A DNA stretch of 64,000 nt from Alloalcanivorax marinus (lineage in GTDB: Bacteria > Pseudomonadota > Gammaproteobacteria > Pseudomonadales > Alcanivoracaceae): NCBI RefSeq assembly GCF_016785095.1, contig NZ_JAEKJB010000002.1:62001-126000 (forward strand). Reading direction: 5' to 3'. The notes beneath the pieces are model-generated. The model saw nothing but the letters and a program-made list of their open reading frames with translations, was not told where the DNA came from and did no database searches. The position numbers and the translations under genes were made by a program. Shown here piece after piece: positions 8,327-17,813 of this stretch. The stretch's first letter is position 1, and each line of letters opens with the position of its first letter.

Positions 8327-9564
8327 ATGAATCGCTTTCCTGGTGGCGCCCGGTGGCGCCCTGGGCGATCAGTGCGCTGGTACTGGTGACCCTGCCTCTG
8401 GTGGTGGCCGGTAACGGCACGTTCAGCATCATCAACGTGGTCGCCATCAACATCGTTTTCGCGCTGTCCTACAACATGTTGTTGGGTCAGGGCGGCATGC
8501 TGTCCTTTGGCCATGCGGTATTTTTCGGGTTGGGTGCCTATGGGGCGATCCATGCCATGAATCTGATCGGCGAGGCCGGTTACGACGGCCACGGTTTCTG
8601 GGCGTTTTTCCCGGTCTATCTGCTGCCGCTGGTCGGCTTCGCGTGCGGCGCTCTGGCGGCGCTGGTGGTGGGCTGGCCGTTCTGCCGGCGCGCCGGCACC
8701 GCCTTCGCCATGATTACCCTCGGCCTGGGTGAGCTGGTCGCCGCCGGCTCGCAAATGTTCCCCACCGTGTTCGGCGGCGAGGCGGGCGTGTTCAGTAACC
8801 GCATGGTGGGCCCGGTGTGGTTTGGCCTGGAGCTGGCTCAGCCCGCCGACGTGTACTGGTTCATGGCGTTCTGGACCCTGGTGGCGGTGTTCGCCATGTG
8901 GGCGTTTACCCGCACGCCCCTGGGGCGCATGTCCAACGCGGTACGCGATAACGCCGACCGGCTGCAGTTCATCGGCTACCCGCCACGCAACCTGCGGTTC
9001 CTGGTGTTCATCGCCGCGGGCGGCTTCGCCGGGCTCGGCGGCGGCATGGCGGCGGTGAACTACGAAATCGTCACCCCGGAATCCCTGGGCCTGCTGACCT
9101 CGGGCCTGGCCCTGCTGATGGCCGCGGTGGGTGGTCTGGCCGTGTTCTACGGACCGATGGTCGGTGCCATCCTGGTCACGGTGATGAACTCCCTGCTCAG
9201 TGACTACACCGATGCCTCGATATTGTACGTGGGGCTGGTGTTCCTGGCGGTGGTGATGTTCGCCCCCGGCGGGCTGGGCGGCGGCATCGAACAGGTGCGT
9301 CTGGCCTGGCGGCGCGGCGACCTGGGCGCGCACCTGCCGGGTTGGCTGGGCGGAGCCCTGGCGGTGCTGCTGATCGCCCTCGGGCTGGTGAGCACCATCG
9401 AACTGGTTTATCAGATCAGCCATGGCCGCGACAAGCTGGCGCGGCTGCTCGGTCTGGAACCGGACCCGGCCTCGCCGCTGGTGTGGTTGGGCATTATCAC
9501 GCTGTTCGCCGCCGGCTATGGCGTGGCGCGCGTCAGCGGACGATATCGGGAGGCACGCGCATGA
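8323..9564 (+). CDS. livM: ABC importer permease, LivM family (copy 2)
   Basis: 413 residues, a paralogue of 3005-4279, with the same SYNMLLGQGGMLSFGHAVFF core, the same coupling segment (FTRTPLGRMSNAVRDNADR) and the same unusual C-terminal extension ending in a further hydrophobic stretch. The N-terminus is about ten residues shorter than copy 1. It is translationally coupled on both sides. Confidence 0.9.
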   Translation: MNESLSWWRPVAPWAISALVLVTLPLVVAGNGTFSIINVVAINIVFALSYNMLLGQGGMLSFGHAVFFGLGAYGAIHAMNLIGEAGYDGHGFWAFFPVYLLPLVGFACGALAALVVGWPFCRRAGTAFAMITLGLGELVAAGSQMFPTVFGGEAGVFSNRMVGPVWFGLELAQPADVYWFMAFWTLVAVFAMWAFTRTPLGRMSNAVRDNADRLQFIGYPPRNLRFLVFIAAGGFAGLGGGMAAVNYEIVTPESLGLLTSGLALLMAAVGGLAVFYGPMVGAILVTVMNSLLSDYTDASILYVGLVFLAVVMFAPGGLGGGIEQVRLAWRRGDLGAHLPGWLGGALAVLLIALGLVSTIELVYQISHGRDKLARLLGLEPDPASPLVWLGIITLFAAGYGVARVSGRYREARA

Positions 9565-10310
9565 GCGAAGCATTGAACATTCTTGGGCTGAAGAAAAGTT
9601 TTGGTCCCGCCGAGGTGATCCGTGGTGTCGATCTGACCGTGGCCCGTGGTGAAGTGCATGCCGTGATCGGTCCCAACGGGGCCGGTAAATCCACGTTCTT
9701 CAATCTGGTGTCCGGTGCGTTCGCGCCGAGCGCGGGCCAGGTGAGTCTGCACGGCCGGCGTATCGACGGTCTGGCGCCGGAGAAAATTCAGCAGCGTGGC
9801 CTGGCCCGTTCCTTTCAGGTCAGCAACGTGTTCGGCAATTTGTCGGTGTTTGAAAATCTCCGGTGCGCCTGCTTCAAGCAAAGCGGGGCGGGCTACGCCT
9901 TCTGGCGCCCGGCCGGGTCGGTGAAGCGGGCCAACCGTCGTGCCGAGGAAGTGTTGGAGATGATCGGCCTGAGGGCGCTTCGCGACAGCCCCGCCGGCGC
10001 CTTGCCCTATGCCAGTCAGCGTGCTTTGGAAATCGGCATGACCATCGCCGGGGACGCCGACGTGGTGCTGCTGGATGAACCCACCGCCGGCATGAGCAAC
10101 ACCGAAACCACCCAGGCGGTGTCGCTGATCCGTCGTATCGCGGAGGGGCGCACCCTGATGATCGTCGAGCACGACATGGGGGTGGTGTTTGAACTGGCGG
10201 ATCGTATCTCGGTGCTGGTGTACGGCGAGATCATCGCCACCGGCACGCCGGACGCGATCCGTAACGATCCACGGGTCAAGGAAGCCTACCTGGGCGAGGA
10301 GGCGGCGTGA
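9561..10310 (+). CDS. livG: ABC importer ATPase, LivG family (copy 2), degenerate signature motif
   Basis: 249 residues. Walker A GPNGAGKST and Walker B VVLLDEPTAGMS are intact; the signature again reads LPYASQR, as in copy 1. The conserved FQVSNVFGNLSVFEN segment shows it is a direct paralogue of 4276-5022. ATG 9561 overlaps the livM stop and follows GGGAGG; a long in-frame extension back to 9342 is only a shadow of livM. Confidence 0.9.
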   Translation: MSEALNILGLKKSFGPAEVIRGVDLTVARGEVHAVIGPNGAGKSTFFNLVSGAFAPSAGQVSLHGRRIDGLAPEKIQQRGLARSFQVSNVFGNLSVFENLRCACFKQSGAGYAFWRPAGSVKRANRRAEEVLEMIGLRALRDSPAGALPYASQRALEIGMTIAGDADVVLLDEPTAGMSNTETTQAVSLIRRIAEGRTLMIVEHDMGVVFELADRISVLVYGEIIATGTPDAIRNDPRVKEAYLGEEAA

Positions 10311-11005
10311 TGCTGGAAGTCAAGGACCTGCACGCCTACTACGGTAAGAGTCATATTCTCAACGGTGTCGATCTTTCCATCGGCGAAGGGGAGGTGGTAT
10401 CGCTGCTCGGCCGCAATGGCGTGGGCCGCTCCACCACCGTCAAGGCGATCATGGGCGAAGTCCCGCCGCGGGGTTCGATCCGCTTTCGCGGCGAGCAGAT
10501 CGCCGGGCTGCCCAACCATCGCATCGCCCGCAAGGGATTGGGCTACGTGCCCGAAAGTCGGGATGTGTTCCCGACCCTGACGGTGCGGGAGAACCTGGAG
10601 CTGGGCGTCAAGAACACCCGCAGGCCGGGTAAATGGAAGGTACCGCAGTTCCTCGACATGTTTCCCAATCTGGCGCGGCGCGCGGATGCCCCGGCCGGTG
10701 TCTTGTCCGGCGGCGAGAAACAGATGCTCACCATCAGCCGCACTCTGATGGGCGACCCGGCGCTGATCATGATCGACGAACCCACCGAGGGGCTGGCGCC
10801 GTTGATCGTCAAGCAGATCGGGGAGTTGATCGCCGAGATCGCCGCGGCCGGCGTGTCGATCCTGCTGGTCGAACAGAAGCTCTCCATTGCCATGGACATC
10901 TCCCACCGGGTGTTGGTGATGGGCCACGGGCGCATCGTGTTCGAAGGCACGCCGGCGGCGCTGCGTGGCGATCAGACGGTGCGTGGCGAATGGCTGGAAG
11001 TATGA
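10310..11005 (+). CDS. livF: ABC importer ATPase, LivF family (copy 2), Walker A Lys to Arg
   Basis: 231 residues from ATG 10310, which overlaps the livG stop; a GTG at 10307 would add one residue. Walker A again reads GRNGVGRST, while the signature LSGGE and Walker B IMIDE are normal. The same substitution in both copies shows it is inherited and tolerated rather than a recent lesion. The stop overlaps the ATG of the carboxylesterase at 11002, tying this importer to ester hydrolysis and CoA activation. Confidence 0.9.
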   Translation: MLEVKDLHAYYGKSHILNGVDLSIGEGEVVSLLGRNGVGRSTTVKAIMGEVPPRGSIRFRGEQIAGLPNHRIARKGLGYVPESRDVFPTLTVRENLELGVKNTRRPGKWKVPQFLDMFPNLARRADAPAGVLSGGEKQMLTISRTLMGDPALIMIDEPTEGLAPLIVKQIGELIAEIAAAGVSILLVEQKLSIAMDISHRVLVMGHGRIVFEGTPAALRGDQTVRGEWLEV

Positions 11006-12600
11006 ACGGCGGGGGCGGTGGAATGGGTGACGCGATGGCGCGGGTTTCCGCCGGGACGCTACGGGGGCGCCGCCAGCGGGATCTGAATATCTTCAAGGGG
11101 ATACCCTACGCGCGCCCGCCGGTGGGCGCGTACCGCTGGCGGCCACCACAACCCATGCCGCCCTGGTCCGGCGTGCGTGACGCCACTCACTTCGGTCCGG
11201 CCTGTCCGCAGCCGGCGTCGCGGCCGGGCAGTCTTTACGCGCCGGCGCTGCCGGGGCTGAATGAGGATTGCCTGACGCTCAACATCTGGGCCCCGGCGAA
11301 CGCGCGGGGCGCGCCGGTGCTGGTCTACATTCATGGTGGCTCGCTGAATACCGGCGGTGGCGCCGAACCCATGCTGGACGGCGCCGCCCTGGCGCGCCGT
11401 GGTCTGGTGGTGGTGACCCTCAACTACCGGCTGGCGGTGCTTGGTTATCTGGCCCACCCGGCGCTCAGCGCCGAATCCGAGCACGGCGTATCCGGCAACT
11501 ATGGCCTGCTCGACCAGATCGCGGCGCTGCGTTGGGTGCGCGACAACATCGCCGGGTTCGGCGGTGACCCGGACCGGGTCACCGTGGCCGGCGAATCCGC
11601 CGGCGCGCTCAGCGTCCTGTATCTGCTGGCGTCGCCGCCGGCGCGGGGCCTGTTCCAGCGGGCCATCGCGCAGAGTGCCTACCTGATTTCCCATCCGGCC
11701 CTGGCTCACCGGGAATGCGGTGAGATGCCCGCCGAGGAAATCGGCGAACGGCTTGCCCACGCGCTGGGCGCGCGGCGGATCGCGGACCTGCGTGCCCGGG
11801 ATGCCGCCGAGCTGGTCCAGGCGGCGGCGGACGCCGGCTATATGCCGCTGGGCAATGTGGACGGTCACTGGCTGCCGCGTCAGCCGCTGGACGTGTTCGA
11901 CCGTGGCGAGCAGGCGCCGGTGCCGCTGCTGGCCGGCTTCAACAGTGGCGAGGTGCGTTCGTTGCGTTTCCTGTTGCCGCCAGCGCCCGCCGACAACGCC
12001 GTCGGCGAGCGCGCCATACGGGATGGCTATGGCGACCTGGCCGATACCTTCCTGCGCATCTATCCCATCGGCGATGGCGAGGAGGCGCGCCTGGCGGCGC
12101 TGCGTGACGCTTTGTACGGCTGGACCGCCGAGTATTTGGTGAGAGCGCGTACGGCACGCGGCCAGGACGCCTGGCTGTATCTGTTCGACCACGGTTACCC
12201 CGCCGCCAACGAACGTGGCTTACACGGTTTTCATGCCGCCGAGATTCCCTATGTGTTCGGCACCGCCGCGCGTACCACCCCGCTGTGGCCGCGCATTCCC
12301 GACAATGACGGTGAACGCCGGCTGTCGCGGGCGCTGGGGGATTACTGGGCGGCGTTTGTGCGCGACGGCCAGCCCGCCGCCGTGGACCAGCCCCGCTGGC
12401 CGGCCCATGGCGAACATCCCCGTGGCCGCTGGCTGCATATTGGCGCGGCGCCAACCCCGGTGGTCGATCCCATGCCGGGCCGTTTCGCGCTGCATGACGA
12501 ACTGGTACGTCGCCGGCGGCGCGCCGGCGATACCCCCTGGAACTGGAACATCGGCATCGCGGCGCCGCCGCGGTCGAGCGCGACATCGGAGGCACCATGA
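11002..12600 (+). CDS. type-B carboxylesterase
   Basis: Alpha/beta-hydrolase of the carboxylesterase/para-nitrobenzyl esterase family, 532 residues, with a complete predicted triad: Ser199 in GESAG (197-201), Glu317 in NSGEV, His411 in GFHAAEIPYVFG. The oxyanion segment is HGGS (111-114). No signal peptide is seen, so it should act in the cytoplasm, hydrolysing an imported ester. It starts inside the livF stop and ends in an ATGA overlap with the acyl-CoA ligase, so import, hydrolysis and CoA activation are encoded as one unit. An ATG at 11023 is an alternative start. The substrate is unknown. Confidence 0.88.
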   Translation: MNGGGGGMGDAMARVSAGTLRGRRQRDLNIFKGIPYARPPVGAYRWRPPQPMPPWSGVRDATHFGPACPQPASRPGSLYAPALPGLNEDCLTLNIWAPANARGAPVLVYIHGGSLNTGGGAEPMLDGAALARRGLVVVTLNYRLAVLGYLAHPALSAESEHGVSGNYGLLDQIAALRWVRDNIAGFGGDPDRVTVAGESAGALSVLYLLASPPARGLFQRAIAQSAYLISHPALAHRECGEMPAEEIGERLAHALGARRIADLRARDAAELVQAAADAGYMPLGNVDGHWLPRQPLDVFDRGEQAPVPLLAGFNSGEVRSLRFLLPPAPADNAVGERAIRDGYGDLADTFLRIYPIGDGEEARLAALRDALYGWTAEYLVRARTARGQDAWLYLFDHGYPAANERGLHGFHAAEIPYVFGTAARTTPLWPRIPDNDGERRLSRALGDYWAAFVRDGQPAAVDQPRWPAHGEHPRGRWLHIGAAPTPVVDPMPGRFALHDELVRRRRRAGDTPWNWNIGIAAPPRSSATSEAP

Positions 12601-14162
12601 CGGACGGCGCGATGCAGCGTTACACGCTGACCCTGAATAAATTTCTCGACCATGCCGCTAAATGGCACCCGCATGCCGGTGTCAGCGGCGCGCTGGACGA
12701 TGGCGGGGTGGAGCAAACCGGTTATCTGGTGCTGCGGCGCCGCGCCCGCCGGATCTCGGCGTTGCTGGCCGGTCTCGGTATCGGTGTCGGTGACCGGGTG
12801 GCGACGCTGGCCTGGAACAGCCGCGCCCACCTGGAAGCCTGGTACGGCATCATGGGAATGGGCGCGGTCTGCCATACCCTCAATCCCCGTCTCACCGACA
12901 GCCAAAGTGCCGCCATGGCGCGTCAGTCCGGCGCCCGCGTACTGATCGTCAGCGCCGATCTGGCACCGCTGGGCCAGCGCATCGCCGCCCTGGCGCCGGC
13001 CCTGACCGAGCTGTTCGTGATCGATGGAGACGGCGAGCCGCCGGCCCTGGAGTCGGCCTTGGAAGACCTGGACGATACGGCGGTAAGCTGGGGCGATTTC
13101 GATGAACACAGTGCTTCCGGGCTGTGCTTCACTTCCGGCACCACCGGTGATCCCAAGGGGGTGCTCTATGATCACCGTTCCATTTACCTGCAGACCCTGC
13201 GGTTGCTGCAGGCGGATGTGCTCGGCCTCGGTTTCGGTGACCGGGTGCTGGCGGCGGTGCCCATGTTTCACGCCAACGCCTGGGGATTGCCATTCGCGGC
13301 GCCGGCCGCGGGCGCCGACCTGGTGTTTCCGGGCCGCCACCTGGATGGCGCCAGCCTGGCGCGCCTGATCGCCACGGAGAACGTCACCCTGGCCGCCGGC
13401 GTGCCCACCGTCTGGCTCGGCCTGCTTGAGCATCTGGAAGCGCAGGGCGGTGAACTGCCATCCTTGAAACGCATTCTGGTTGGCGGCGCGCCCATGTCGG
13501 CGACGCTGATGGCGCGGCTCGAGCAGCGTCTGGGCGTCAGTGTGCAGACCAGTTGGGGAATGACCGAACTTTCCCCCCTGGGCACCATCACGCCCGCCGC
13601 CGAGCCACGGCGCGATGCCGCGTCGGCGGGCCGGGTGGCGGTTGGCATGGATCTGTTGCTGACCGATGAGCAAGGCACGCCGCTGCCCGAGCAGCGCAAC
13701 GTTGAAGGGCACCTCCGAGTGCGTGGCGCCGCCGTGGTGGAGCGTTATCTTGGCCAGCGACACGGTGCTCTGGACGAGCGCGGCTGGTTCGCCACCGGCG
13801 ACCTGGCGCGCATCGACGAGCAGGGCCGGCTGACCATTACCGGCCGCGCCAAGGACCTGATAAAGTCCGGCGGCGAATGGATCAACCCGGCGGAGCTGGA
13901 GGCCATCGCCGGCGCGCTCCCGGCGGTGGCACAGGCGGCGGTGATCGGTCGCCGTGATGGACGCTGGGGGGAACGGCCGGTGCTTGTTATCGAAACCAAG
14001 CCCGCGCAAACCATCGAGGATCGAGAAATACTGGACGCCATGCGCGACCGCGTGGCTTCATGGTGGCTGCCCGACGCGGTGGTGCGCGTGGACCGCATGC
14101 CACTGGCCGGTACGGGAAAAATCGACAAAAAACGCCTGCGCGCGGAATTTGGCCAAGCTTGA
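12597..14162 (+). CDS. AMP-forming acyl-CoA ligase, AlkK-like
   Basis: 521 residues. ATP-binding loop TSGTTGDPKG (179-188), adenylate motif SWGMTELSP, and hinge region GDLARIDEQGR followed by GRAKDLIKSGGEWI. The catalytic C-terminal Lys is in GTGKIDKKRLR. The sequence style is that of medium/long-chain fatty acyl-CoA synthetases of the AlkK group. It should convert a carboxylic acid, probably the product of the upstream esterase, to its CoA thioester in the cytoplasm. It overlaps the esterase stop by four bases. Confidence 0.88.
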   Translation: MTDGAMQRYTLTLNKFLDHAAKWHPHAGVSGALDDGGVEQTGYLVLRRRARRISALLAGLGIGVGDRVATLAWNSRAHLEAWYGIMGMGAVCHTLNPRLTDSQSAAMARQSGARVLIVSADLAPLGQRIAALAPALTELFVIDGDGEPPALESALEDLDDTAVSWGDFDEHSASGLCFTSGTTGDPKGVLYDHRSIYLQTLRLLQADVLGLGFGDRVLAAVPMFHANAWGLPFAAPAAGADLVFPGRHLDGASLARLIATENVTLAAGVPTVWLGLLEHLEAQGGELPSLKRILVGGAPMSATLMARLEQRLGVSVQTSWGMTELSPLGTITPAAEPRRDAASAGRVAVGMDLLLTDEQGTPLPEQRNVEGHLRVRGAAVVERYLGQRHGALDERGWFATGDLARIDEQGRLTITGRAKDLIKSGGEWINPAELEAIAGALPAVAQAAVIGRRDGRWGERPVLVIETKPAQTIEDREILDAMRDRVASWWLPDAVVRVDRMPLAGTGKIDKKRLRAEFGQA

Positions 14163-14197
14163 CCGGTTTCGCGCCGACCCGACGAGTCTTAACAACG

Positions 14198-14926
14198 ATG
14201 ACAGCCCGAGAAAAGCCCGCCGGCAAGGCGGCCAGCGGTGCGCGGCGCAAGGGGCCGAGCCGGGCCGAGCGCCGCGCCGAGATGACCGAGCGGATTCTGG
14301 ACGCGGCGGAGTACCTGTTCTCCCAGCATGGCCTGCATGGCGTGACGCTGAAGGATGTGGCCAGACGCATCGACGTGCATCACACGCTGATCAACTATTA
14401 CTTCGATGACAAAAAGCAGCTTTTCGACGCCGTGTTCGCGCGCCGGGCGGTGGAGACCAGCAGCCGGCGCATGACCGCCCTGGACGACTATGAGCGTTCC
14501 TGCGACGGCGCGCCCACCGTGGAGGGGGCGCTGCACGCCTATCTGGATACCGACCTGGATACCTACATTCAGGGCGGCGAGGGCTGGCGCAACTACGCCG
14601 CGTTCGCCGCCCAGGTGGCGAACACCCCGGAGTGGGGCGCGGAGATGATGGACAAGCACTTTGATCCGGTGGTGCTGCGTCTCATCGACCTGCTCAGGAA
14701 GGCGCTGCCGGACGCCACGGAGGAAGACATTTTCTGGGGTTATCATTTCGTCACCGGTGCCCTGGTGCTGACCCTGGCGCGTACTGGTCGTATCGACAAA
14801 CTGTCCGGCGGGCTGTGCCGGTCCGACGACTTTGAAGCGGTGAAGAAACGCATGGCCCGTTTCATGGCCGCCGGCCTGATCGAGATCTGCGAGGGGCGTG
14901 AGCCCCCAGCCTGGGATCGCGTCTGA
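14198..14926 (+). CDS. TetR-family transcriptional regulator
   Basis: 242 residues. The N-terminal helix-turn-helix runs from about residue 28 (ERILDAAEYLFSQHGLHG) to LINYYFDDKKQLFDAVF, preceded by a basic tail rich in Lys and Arg. The ligand-binding half resembles TetR proteins of acyl-CoA catabolism but I cannot name the effector. It lies 35 bases after the acyl-CoA ligase in the same direction and may control this operon. No clear ribosome site precedes ATG 14198, and in-frame sequence continues upstream inside the ligase gene, so the start is moderately certain. Confidence 0.82.
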   Translation: MTAREKPAGKAASGARRKGPSRAERRAEMTERILDAAEYLFSQHGLHGVTLKDVARRIDVHHTLINYYFDDKKQLFDAVFARRAVETSSRRMTALDDYERSCDGAPTVEGALHAYLDTDLDTYIQGGEGWRNYAAFAAQVANTPEWGAEMMDKHFDPVVLRLIDLLRKALPDATEEDIFWGYHFVTGALVLTLARTGRIDKLSGGLCRSDDFEAVKKRMARFMAAGLIEICEGREPPAWDRV

Positions 14927-14935
14927 ATCGAGAAT

Positions 14936-14959
14936 AATAAAAAGGCCGCGTCAGCGGCC
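14936..14959 (-). terminator. rho-independent terminator, minus strand
   Basis: Read on the minus strand: GGCCGC, TGAC, GCGGCC, then TTTTTATTATT. It lies beyond the thiolase gene and would end the minus-strand beta-oxidation operon. It sits ten bases after the convergent tetR stop, so transcription from the minus strand would stop before entering tetR. Confidence 0.7.
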
Positions 14960-15019
14960 CTCGTGCGGTGATGATTCTTGGGAAGGGGCGTCGGTTGACG
15001 CGATCGTCACCACGATAAT

Positions 15020-15096
15020 GGCCGGTGTGTTTTGGGGACACACCGGCCTGCTGACGCGGCAAAGCGTTGCCGGGCCCGGAAAGGGACGGGCCCGGC
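15020..15096. other. two strong hairpins between convergent genes
   Basis: An 11-base perfect stem (GGCCGGTGTGT, TTTGGGG, ACACACCGGCC; 15020-15048) is followed by a ten-base stem (GCCGGGCCCG and CGGGCCCGGC; 15069-15096) just after the thiolase stop. Neither has a T run on either strand. They may protect the 3' end of the thiolase message. Confidence 0.4.
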
Positions 15097-15111
15097 GATT
15101 CGATGAAGCGT

Positions 15112-16314
15112 TTAGAATACTTCGAACAGGCCGGCGGCGCCGATGCCGCCACCCACGCACATGGTCACCACCACGTATTTAACGCCGCGACGCTTGCCTT
15201 CGATCAGCGCGTGGCCGGTCATGCGCGCGCCGGACATGCCGTACGGGTGGCCAATGGAGATGGCGCCGCCGTTGACGTTGTACTTGTCCGGGTCGATGCC
15301 GAGCGTATCACGGCTGTACAGACACTGGCTGGCGAACGCCTCGTTGAGTTCCCACAGGCCGATGTCGTCGACGGTCAGGCCAAAGCGCTTGAGCAGTTTC
15401 GGCACCGCGAACACCGGGCCGATACCCATTTCGTCGGGATCGCAACCGGCCACGGCCATGCCACGGTAGGCGCCCAGCGGGGCCAGGCCGAGACGCTCGG
15501 CTTCCTTGGCTTCCATCAGCACGCAGGCGCTGGCGCCGTCGGAAAGCTGGGAGGCGTTGCCGGCGGTGATGAACTTGCCTTCCGGCACGGACATGCCGTC
15601 CTTGAACACCGGCTTCAGGCTCTGCAGCCCTTCCAGGGTGGTTTCCGGACGGTTGCCTTCGTCCTTGGAGAGGGTCACTTCCCGGTCGGAAATTTCCTTG
15701 GTCTCCTTGTTCATCACCTTCATGCTGGTGGTCAGCGGCACGATCTCGTCGTCGAACTTGCCGTCCTGCTGTGCCTGGGCGGTGCGCATCTGGGATTGGA
15801 ACGCGTACTCGTCCTGGGCATCGCGGGATACGTTGTAGCGGTCGGCCACGATCTCGGCGGTTTCCAGCATGCTCATGTAGATGTCCGGGCGGTGCTCCAC
15901 CAGCCACGGATCACGGGCGCGGAAGGTGTTCATCTTGTCATTCTGCACCAGTGAGATGGACTCCAGGCCGCCGGCCACGGCCACGTCCATGTTGTCCACC
16001 ATGATTTCCTTGGCGGCGGTGGCGATGGCCATCAGGCCGGAGGCGCACTGACGGTCCATGGTCATGCCGGCCACGGAGGTCGGCAGGCCGGCGCGCAGCG
16101 CGCACTGACGGGCCACGTTGCCGCCGGTGGAGCCCTGCTGCATGGCGGCGCCCATGATTACGTCCTGGATGCTCTCCGGGTCGATGCCGGCGCGTTGCAC
16201 GGCGTGCTTGATCACATGGCCACCCAACTCCTGGGCCTGGGTGTCGTTGAAGGCACCGCGATAGGCCTTGCCGATCGGGGTACGGGCGGTGGAAACGATT
16301 ACGGCTTCTCTCAT
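15112..16314 (-). CDS. acetyl-CoA acyltransferase (thiolase)
   Basis: 400 residues with all thiolase landmarks: nucleophile Cys90 in [14 protein letters not shown], His356 in [11 protein letters not shown], and Cys386 in TMCVGGG. It cleaves 3-ketoacyl-CoA to acetyl-CoA and a shortened acyl-CoA. It is the last gene of the minus-strand operon that starts at 20096, and thus supplies the final step for the acyl-CoA dehydrogenase, MaoC hydratase and SDR genes upstream of it. Length is typical of the family. Confidence 0.92.
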   Translation of the reverse strand: MREAVIVSTARTPIGKAYRGAFNDTQAQELGGHVIKHAVQRAGIDPESIQDVIMGAAMQQGSTGGNVARQCALRAGLPTSVAGMTMDRQCASGLMAIATAAKEIMVDNMDVAVAGGLESISLVQNDKMNTFRARDPWLVEHRPDIYMSMLETAEIVADRYNVSRDAQDEYAFQSQMRTAQAQQDGKFDDEIVPLTTSMKVMNKETKEISDREVTLSKDEGNRPETTLEGLQSLKPVFKDGMSVPEGKFITAGNASQLSDGASACVLMEAKEAERLGLAPLGAYRGMAVAGCDPDEMGIGPVFAVPKLLKRFGLTVDDIGLWELNEAFASQCLYSRDTLGIDPDKYNVNGGAISIGHPYGMSGARMTGHALIEGKRRGVKYVVVTMCVGGGIGAAGLFEVF

Positions 16315-16366
16315 GATGGGCCTCGTTGTTTGAATGTCGTTGAAAAGGGTGGGGCGGACGTCACCG

Positions 16367-17287
16367 TCAGCCCAGCTTGATGCCCTTGGCGTGGGCGGCC
16401 TTGGTCAGAATCTTGGAGACATGCTCGCCGCCATTCTGCATCTCGCGGGCGTTGCTCATGTCGCCGAGCTCCTCGAAGCGCGCGGCGATGGCGTCCGGCG
16501 TGCGTTCGCCTTCTTCCAGATAGATGCCGTCGCTTTCCATCAGACGCACCATGGCGTAGCAGCCGGCGCCGGCCAGCACGATGCGGCGGTTGGGCGCCTG
16601 GTCGCTGGCCAGGAACAGCACCGCCGGGGTGATTTCCGACGGTTCCAGCAGTGCCAGTACTTCCTTGGGCATCAGATCCTCGGTCATGCGGGTGGCGGCG
16701 GTGGGCGCCACGCAGTTGACCTTGATGTCGTATTTCTCGCCTTCCAGGCACAGGGTGTTCATCAACCCGGCCACGCCCATCTTGGCGGCGCCGTAGTTGG
16801 CCTGGCCGAAGTTGCCGTACAGACCGGAGGTGGAGGTGGTCATGATCACGCGGCCATAACCTTGCTCGCGCATTACCGGCCACACCGCCCGGGTACAGAT
16901 GGCGGAGCCGGTCAGGTGCACGGCCACCACCTTGTCCCAGTCGCTCATGTCCATCTTGGCGAAGCTCTTGTCGCGCAGAATGCCGGCGTTGTTGACCAGA
17001 ATATCGACGCGGCCCCACTGGTCCAGGGTCTGCTGGACCATGGCCGACACCTGTTCCTCGCTGGAAACGTCGGCGCCATTGGCGATTGCCTCGCCGCCGG
17101 CGGCGGTGATTTCCGCGACCACCTTCTCGGCGGCCTCGCTGGACCCGCCGCTGCCGTCGCGGGCGCCGCCGAAGTCATTGACCACCACCTTGGCGCCCAG
17201 GCGGGCCAGTTCCAGGGCGTGGGACCGGCCCAGGCCGTTGGCCGCGCCGGTGACGATGGCCACCCGGCCTTCGAAATTAATACTCAT
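16367..17287 (-). CDS. D-type 3-hydroxyacyl-CoA dehydrogenase, SDR (HSD17B4-like)
   Basis: 306 residues. Cofactor motif TGAANGLG (13-20), NNAG (99-102) and catalytic YGAAK (Tyr165, Lys169). The insertion [17 protein letters not shown] after the second strand and the long C-terminal tail are typical of the dehydrogenase unit of peroxisomal multifunctional enzyme type 2. It should oxidise (R)-3-hydroxyacyl-CoA made by the adjacent MaoC hydratase, giving a D-specific beta-oxidation route. The ribosome site AGGAGAAATG precedes the start. Confidence 0.88.
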   Translation of the reverse strand: MSINFEGRVAIVTGAANGLGRSHALELARLGAKVVVNDFGGARDGSGGSSEAAEKVVAEITAAGGEAIANGADVSSEEQVSAMVQQTLDQWGRVDILVNNAGILRDKSFAKMDMSDWDKVVAVHLTGSAICTRAVWPVMREQGYGRVIMTTSTSGLYGNFGQANYGAAKMGVAGLMNTLCLEGEKYDIKVNCVAPTAATRMTEDLMPKEVLALLEPSEITPAVLFLASDQAPNRRIVLAGAGCYAMVRLMESDGIYLEEGERTPDAIAARFEELGDMSNAREMQNGGEHVSKILTKAAHAKGIKLG

Positions 17288-17326
17288 GCATTTCTCCTAA
17301 ATGTAGCCGCGCCTACGGTGACAAAA

Positions 17327-17794
17327 TCAGCCGAGAATAATCAGGCTCAGCCATTCGCAGGCGATGGCCGGCTTTTCCACGCCGTCGATCTCGACGCTGA
17401 TGGCGTAGCGGATCAGCAACTGATTGTCACCACGCGGTTCCACGCTGGCCAGCTTGAAATGACCGCGTACCTGGGAGCCGGAACGTACCGGGTTCAGAAA
17501 GCGAACCTTGTCGAAGCCGTAGTTGATGCCCATCACGGTGCCTTCGATGGAGGGCACCACGTCCATGGCCATGGCGGACAGCAGGGACAGGCTCAGGAAG
17601 CCGTGGGCGATGGTACCACCGAACGGTGTTTCCTTGGCGGCCCGTTCCGGGTCCACATGAATCCACTGCGGGTCCTCGGTGAGATCGGCGAACGCATCAA
17701 TGCGGCTTTGATCCACCGGGAACCAGCGGGAGGTGCCCAGGTCCTGACCGACCTTGGCTTGCAGTTGTTCGACGTTGAGCGTGTTGTTGGACAT
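17327..17794 (-). CDS. MaoC-like (R)-specific enoyl-CoA hydratase
   Basis: 155-residue single hotdog-domain protein. The catalytic Asp41 and His46 sit in LTEDPQWIHVDPERA, the classic R-hydratase spacing, followed by GGTIAHGFLSLSL. It hydrates trans-2-enoyl-CoA to (R)-3-hydroxyacyl-CoA. The ATG at 17794 is chosen because TAAGGAGAGC precedes it; the longer frame upstream overlaps the acyl-CoA dehydrogenase gene and is spurious. It lies between the dehydrogenase and SDR genes, so the operon has a complete beta-oxidation order. Confidence 0.9.
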   Translation of the reverse strand: MSNNTLNVEQLQAKVGQDLGTSRWFPVDQSRIDAFADLTEDPQWIHVDPERAAKETPFGGTIAHGFLSLSLLSAMAMDVVPSIEGTVMGINYGFDKVRFLNPVRSGSQVRGHFKLASVEPRGDNQLLIRYAISVEIDGVEKPAIACEWLSLIILG

Positions 17795-17813
17795 TGTCGT
17801 GCTCTCCTTAACT

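Noticed and set aside
10633..11001. N-terminal extension of the carboxylesterase overlapping livF
   Set aside because: The extension is an out-of-frame reading of livF with no esterase similarity. The family homology begins after the ATG at 11002.
15069..15096. Rho-independent terminator directly after the thiolase gene
   Set aside because: The stem is strong but no T run follows on the minus strand. The hairpin at 14936-14959 with TTTTTATTATT is the better terminator.
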